DNA from: Acholeplasmataceae bacterium
Lineage (GTDB): Bacteria; Bacillota_I; Bacilli_A; Acholeplasmatales; Acholeplasmataceae
Length of the DNA: 9,478 nt
NCBI GenBank assembly: GCA_016934175.1
Contig: JAFGTI010000091.1
Location: 1-9,478, forward strand
Direction of reading: 5' to 3'
The position numbers and the translations under genes were made by a program. Every line of letters begins with the position of its first letter. Within the stretch, counting starts at the first letter, position 1. Under the pieces are notes generated by a model that made no database searches, was not told the origin of the DNA, and worked only from the letters and a program-made list of their open reading frames with translations. Of the stretch, positions 5,805-9,478 are shown piece after piece.

Positions 5805-6737
5805 ATGAAGAATGTCAACGAATTATTTAAAACTAAATATCCTTTAATTCAAGGTGGGATGGCCAATATTGCAACTGCACAACTTGCAGCAGCAGTTTCT
5901 AATGCTGGTGGATTAGGTCTTATTGGTGCAGGTGGATATGATGCAAACTGGGTCAGAGATGAAATTAGAAAATGCCAAGCATTAACGGATCAACCTTTTG
6001 GTGTCAATATTATGCTCATGAGTCCTCATGCAGCAGAAATTGCCAAAGTTGTTGTAGAAGAGGGTGTAAAAGTAGTGACGACTGGTGCAGGTAGTCCAGG
6101 TATCTATATGGAAGCATGGAAAAAAGCAGGTATTGTTGTTGTTCCAGTTGTTCCTTCAGTTGCTTTAGCGATTAGAATGGAACGCCAAGGAGCAGATGCA
6201 GTTGTAGCTGAAGGCACTGAATCTGGTGGGCATATTGGTGAATCAACAACAATGTCACTCATTCCACAGATGGCAGATGCACTAAAAATTCCAGTTATTG
6301 CGGCAGGTGGAATTGCTGATAAACGGGGTGTTCTTGCAGCTTTCGCTCTTGGAGCAAAAGGTATTCAAGTTGGAACAGTTCTCCTTGCTACTAAAGAATG
6401 TCCTGTTCATGATAATTATAAAAACAAAGTGATTAAAGCAAAGGATACAGATACAGTCGTTACAGGCCGTGGATCGGGAGCTCCTGTTCGTGTGCTTAAA
6501 AATAAAATGGCAGTTGAGTATTTAAATATGAGTCTTCATGGCGTAGCGCTCGAAGAACTTGAAAAATTAACATTAGGATCGCTTAGACGTGCTGTTTTTG
6601 ATGGTGATTTAGATCGTGGATCTTTTATGGCAGGACAAATTTCTGGTCTTGTTAAAGAAATTAGAACAGTAAAAGAAGTACTTGAATATTTATTTGATGA
6701 TGTGAATGCATATAAAGAAAGTTTGGAAGTTATGTAA
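5805..6737 (+). CDS. fabK: Enoyl-ACP reductase II, FMN-dependent
   Basis: A 310-residue TIM-barrel flavoprotein that carries out the last reduction of each elongation cycle, trans-2-enoyl-ACP to acyl-ACP, with NAD(P)H through FMN. It belongs to the nitronate monooxygenase-like superfamily, and FabK features are visible: PLIQGGMANIA (13-23), ESGGHIGESTTM with His143 at the conserved FabK histidine, AAGGIAD (166-172) and QVGT (188-191) for FMN phosphate, and MAGQISGLV (275-283). Its place between fabH and fabD favours FabK over a stand-alone nitronate monooxygenase. FabK proteins are generally insensitive to triclosan, unlike FabI. AGGAG at 5794-5798, overlapping the fabH stop, is six bases before the ATG. 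Its stop TAA shares one base with the fabD start (TAATG). Confidence 0.95.
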   Translation: MKNVNELFKTKYPLIQGGMANIATAQLAAAVSNAGGLGLIGAGGYDANWVRDEIRKCQALTDQPFGVNIMLMSPHAAEIAKVVVEEGVKVVTTGAGSPGIYMEAWKKAGIVVVPVVPSVALAIRMERQGADAVVAEGTESGGHIGESTTMSLIPQMADALKIPVIAAGGIADKRGVLAAFALGAKGIQVGTVLLATKECPVHDNYKNKVIKAKDTDTVVTGRGSGAPVRVLKNKMAVEYLNMSLHGVALEELEKLTLGSLRRAVFDGDLDRGSFMAGQISGLVKEIRTVKEVLEYLFDDVNAYKESLEVM

Positions 6738-7681
6738 TGGGGAAACTTGCAGTGATATTTGCTGGTCAAGGTAGTCAGTATCCAAATATGGGATTAGATT
6801 ATCTTGAAAATCAGCCTCAATTAAAGAAAAAAATTGATACTGCTTCAAATATTCTTGGTTTTGATGTTATCGAAGTACTAACATCCAATGATTCTAGAAT
6901 TAATGAAACCATCTATACTCAACCTTTAGTCTTTTTAGTTACTATGCTAGCTTATGAACAATTTAAAAATTTGAATGTTTCAATAGATGCAGTAGCTGGA
7001 TTTAGTTTGGGTGAATATAGTGCATTATATGCATCAGAAATCTATACTTTTGAAGCAACACTTGATATGATTAAAATGAGATCACTTGCTATGCATCAAT
7101 GTTCAAATAAACATCCCGGAAAAATGGCAGCAATTCTGGGTCTATCTTCATCTGTTGTTGATTTGATTTGTGAAGAAGCATCATCTGATGGAATTGTTGT
7201 AAGTGCTAACTATAATTCACCCGTACAAGTTGTTATATCTGGAGAAGAACATGCTGTGCTCAAAGCGATTGATTTAGCAAAACAAAAAGGTGCGAAAAGA
7301 GCCATTATGTTAAATGTGAGTGGAGCATTTCATTCACCATTAATGAGAGAAGCCGGTGATGATCTTGCACTATATATCAAAGATATTGCTTATAAAGAAC
7401 CCATATTTCCTATTTATATGAATACGACAGCTAAGCCATTAATTATAGATAATCTTCATCAAGAGATGAAAAAACAGATTCAATCATCTGTCTACTTTGA
7501 ACAGACAATCAAACAAATGATTGAAGATGGGTTTACTCACTTTATAGAAATAGGTCCAGGTAATGTAATTTCTGGATTGATTAAAAAGATAGATCTAAAT
7601 TCACATGTGAGTCATCTCGATAAATTAAGTGATTTAGATGCTTTGAAAGGATGGTTGGAAAATCATGGATTTAACAAATAA
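6737..7681 (+). CDS. fabD: Malonyl-CoA:ACP transacylase
   Basis: A 314-residue acyltransferase that moves malonyl from CoA to the acyl carrier protein, supplying FabH and FabF. Visible residues: FAGQGSQ with Gln11 of the oxyanion hole, the nucleophile elbow GFSLG (88-92) with Ser90, Arg115 in KMRSLAM that binds the malonyl carboxylate, catalytic His199 in AFHSPLM, and GPGNVISGL (273-281). The elbow has Phe where E. coli FabD has His (GHSLG); that residue is not the catalytic histidine, so activity is expected. The ATG overlaps the fabK stop by one base (TAATG), implying coupling. There is no strong Shine-Dalgarno, only GGAAG at 6724-6728. The 3' end overlaps fabG by 17 bases. Confidence 0.95.
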   Translation: MGKLAVIFAGQGSQYPNMGLDYLENQPQLKKKIDTASNILGFDVIEVLTSNDSRINETIYTQPLVFLVTMLAYEQFKNLNVSIDAVAGFSLGEYSALYASEIYTFEATLDMIKMRSLAMHQCSNKHPGKMAAILGLSSSVVDLICEEASSDGIVVSANYNSPVQVVISGEEHAVLKAIDLAKQKGAKRAIMLNVSGAFHSPLMREAGDDLALYIKDIAYKEPIFPIYMNTTAKPLIIDNLHQEMKKQIQSSVYFEQTIKQMIEDGFTHFIEIGPGNVISGLIKKIDLNSHVSHLDKLSDLDALKGWLENHGFNK

Positions 7682-8408
7682 AGTTGCAATTGTTACAGGT
7701 GGTGCTTCAGGTATTGGTCGACAAATTTCTCTTGAATTAGCAAAAAGAGGCGTTAAAGTCGTTTTAAATTACAACAGTAGTGCAGTAGCAGCAATGACAT
7801 TGGTTAATGAAATTTCAGCATTCGGAGGTAAAGCATTTGCAATTCAAGCAGATATTTCATCTTTTAAAGATGCTGAACGTTTAGTAGCTCAAGCCATTGA
7901 ACATTTTGGTACGCTGAATATTTTAGTTAATAATGCTGGAATTACAGATGATGCCTTGATTTTAAGAATGCAAGAAGCACAATTTGATCGCGTCATTCAC
8001 ACAAATCTTAAAGGTGTATGGAATTTATGTAAACACGCAGCTAAACCTTTGATGAAATCTGGATACGGTAGAATTATCAATATTGCATCTGTTTCAGGTG
8101 TGATGGGTAACGCAGGCCAATCTAATTACAGTGCATCAAAAGCTGGAGTCATTGGATTAACGAAATCATTAGCAAGAGAATTTGCATCAAGAGGAGTCAC
8201 AGTTAATGCAATTGCTCCTGGATTTATTGAAACTGAAATGACTAAAAAATTATCAACAGAAATCGTTGATGCTTGGAAAGGACAAATTCCACTCAAACGT
8301 TTTGGTGATGCAAAAGAAGTTGCCTACGCTGTTGCCTTTTTAGCAAGTGAAGAAGCTTCATATATAACAGGCCATACCCTAGAGGTTGATGGCGGATTGG
8401 TGATGTAA
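7665..8408 (+). CDS. fabG: 3-oxoacyl-ACP reductase
   Basis: A 247-residue short-chain dehydrogenase that reduces 3-ketoacyl-ACP to 3-hydroxyacyl-ACP with NADPH. The cofactor motif TGGASGIG is at 11-18 and NNAG at 89-92. The catalytic set is Asn114, Ser142, Tyr155 and Lys159 (ASVSG and NYSASK). The carboxy-terminal DGG-x-VM ending is usual for FabG. SDR enzymes are functionally diverse, but length, ending and position between fabD and fabF make FabG the clear call. The start ATG 7665 lies inside the fabD end (17-base overlap), with GGATGG and GGTTGGA just upstream serving as ribosome site. Confidence 0.95.
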   Translation: MDLTNKVAIVTGGASGIGRQISLELAKRGVKVVLNYNSSAVAAMTLVNEISAFGGKAFAIQADISSFKDAERLVAQAIEHFGTLNILVNNAGITDDALILRMQEAQFDRVIHTNLKGVWNLCKHAAKPLMKSGYGRIINIASVSGVMGNAGQSNYSASKAGVIGLTKSLAREFASRGVTVNAIAPGFIETEMTKKLSTEIVDAWKGQIPLKRFGDAKEVAYAVAFLASEEASYITGHTLEVDGGLVM

Positions 8409-8414
8409 ATACAT

Positions 8415-9478
8415 ATGAAAAGAAGAGTAGTTGTTACAGGTATGGGACTAGTGAGTCCAGTGGGAAATACCGTTGAAGAATCATTTGAAAATTTAATCGC
8501 TGGGAAAAACGGGATTGATTTTATTACTCTATTTGATACTTCGAATCAAAAAGTGAATATCGCTGGGGAAGTTAAAAATATCAATTTTGAAGAATTCATC
8601 GATAAAAGAGAAATTAGAAGAGCAGATAGAGTAACAAATCTAGCTTTAGTTGCTACACATGAAGCTTATACTCAATCTAATCTTGAAAAAGCAGAATTTG
8701 ATCATAAGAGATTTGGAACCTTCATTGGATCAGGCATAGGTGGATTAACGACAATTCATGAAGAAGTTCAAGCAAGTGTAACTAAGGGTTCTGATAGAAT
8801 GTCTCCGTTTTTCATTCCTAATTCAATTATTAATTTAATTGGAGCAAAAGTAGGCATACGCTATCAAGCTTATGGTCCTAATCTACCTCAAGTTACTGCT
8901 TGCTCAGCAGCAACCAATTCAATTGGGGAAGCCTTTAGATATATCAGAGATGGTTATATAGAAATTGCGCTAGCTGGAGGAGCAGAAGCTCCAATCAATC
9001 CAACAGGCGTTGGAGGATTTTCCAGTTTAAGAGCTTTGAATTTTTCAAATGACCCAGAAGTCGCATCTGTCCCTTTTGATTCAAGAAGATCGGGATTTGT
9101 AATCGCTGAAGGCGCAGGAGTTATTGTTTTAGAAGAATATGAGCATGCCAAAAAGAGAAATGCTAAAATTCTTGGTGAAATGGTAGGATATGGTACAACA
9201 GCTGATGCATTTCACATGACATCTCCTGATGATTCAGCAAAAGGTATAGAAGAGTGTTTAAGGATTGCTATTCAAGATGCTGATATAAGACCTGAACAAA
9301 TTGGATATATCAATGCTCATGGCACATCAACTATACTTAATGATAAGCTTGAAACTCTAGGGATTAAGAAAGCATTTGGTGATTTTGCATATAACATCAA
9401 TATTAGTTCAACGAAATCAATGACAGGACACGCCTTAGGTGCTGCAGGTGCTATTGAAACGATTGCTGTGATTAAAGC
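8415..9478 (+). CDS. fabF: Beta-ketoacyl-ACP synthase II, 3'-truncated by the window
   Basis: The frame opens at ATG 8415 and runs off the window after 354 codons without a stop; the family is about 410 residues, so roughly the last 55 are missing. The enzyme extends growing acyl chains by condensing acyl-ACP with malonyl-ACP. The thiolase-fold active site is present: Cys163 in TACSAATN, His302 in NAHGTST, Lys334 in SSTKSMTGH and His339. Small variants are HGTSTILND, where many FabF have HGTSTPxND, and GHALGAAGA for GHLLGAAGG. It follows fabG after six bases; the only Shine-Dalgarno candidate is GGTGA at 8399-8403 inside fabG, 11 bases from the start. Because no FabB or FabA is seen, it is taken as the main elongation synthase. 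Confidence 0.95.
   Translation, partial: MKRRVVVTGMGLVSPVGNTVEESFENLIAGKNGIDFITLFDTSNQKVNIAGEVKNINFEEFIDKREIRRADRVTNLALVATHEAYTQSNLEKAEFDHKRFGTFIGSGIGGLTTIHEEVQASVTKGSDRMSPFFIPNSIINLIGAKVGIRYQAYGPNLPQVTACSAATNSIGEAFRYIRDGYIEIALAGGAEAPINPTGVGGFSSLRALNFSNDPEVASVPFDSRRSGFVIAEGAGVIVLEEYEHAKKRNAKILGEMVGYGTTADAFHMTSPDDSAKGIEECLRIAIQDADIRPEQIGYINAHGTSTILNDKLETLGIKKAFGDFAYNINISSTKSMTGHALGAAGAIETIAVIK

Noticed and set aside
1..9478. Mobile elements, CRISPR arrays, rRNA, tRNA, phage or toxin-antitoxin genes.
   Set aside because: None seen: no transposase, no spaced direct repeats, no terminal inverted repeats and no standard RNA gene signatures.

Overview
The window is a low-G+C (about one third G+C by eye), densely packed stretch with every recognisable gene on the + strand. 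All long reading frames stay open with UGA read as stop, and tryptophans are TGG, so the standard bacterial code is in use. The gene set is a complete bacterial acetyl-CoA carboxylase plus type II fatty acid synthase enzymes, with the flavoprotein FabK as enoyl reductase. With low G+C and a cre-like half site, this suggests a low-G+C member of the Bacillota, or a mollicute relative that keeps both the standard code and fatty acid synthesis (Acholeplasma-like). The lineage is inferred from gene content, not from a marker gene.

Layout. Bases 1-123 are the tail of a GNAT-type acetyltransferase. Three bases later comes a D-2-hydroxyacid dehydrogenase (127-1047), closed by a strong intrinsic terminator (1053-1084). 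Bases 1048-1372 are non-coding by annotation but rich in signals: terminator, possible cre-like site, a good sigma-A-type promoter (1116-1143), a TTTGA-N3-TCAAA dyad just downstream of the predicted transcription start, a possible 44-codon leader ORF (1202-1336), a 9-bp long-range stem (1219-1227 with 1300-1308), and a small hairpin between a good Shine-Dalgarno and the accB start. Then follow accB, accC, accD, accA, fabH, fabK, fabD, fabG and fabF (cut by the window end).

The nine pathway genes almost certainly form one transcript: six of eight junctions overlap and the other two have gaps of 9 and 6 bases. AccB carries biotin, AccC carboxylates it, and AccD/AccA transfer the carboxyl group to acetyl-CoA to make malonyl-CoA. 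FabD loads malonyl onto ACP, FabH starts chains, FabF elongates, FabG reduces the ketone and FabK reduces the enoyl bond. The dehydratase (fabZ) and the acyl carrier protein (acpP), usually embedded in such clusters, are not in the window; they may lie beyond the end or elsewhere.

The enzymes are conventional. The parts that deserve a second look are the accB leader and its regulatory signals, and the acc-first gene order without acpP or fabZ.
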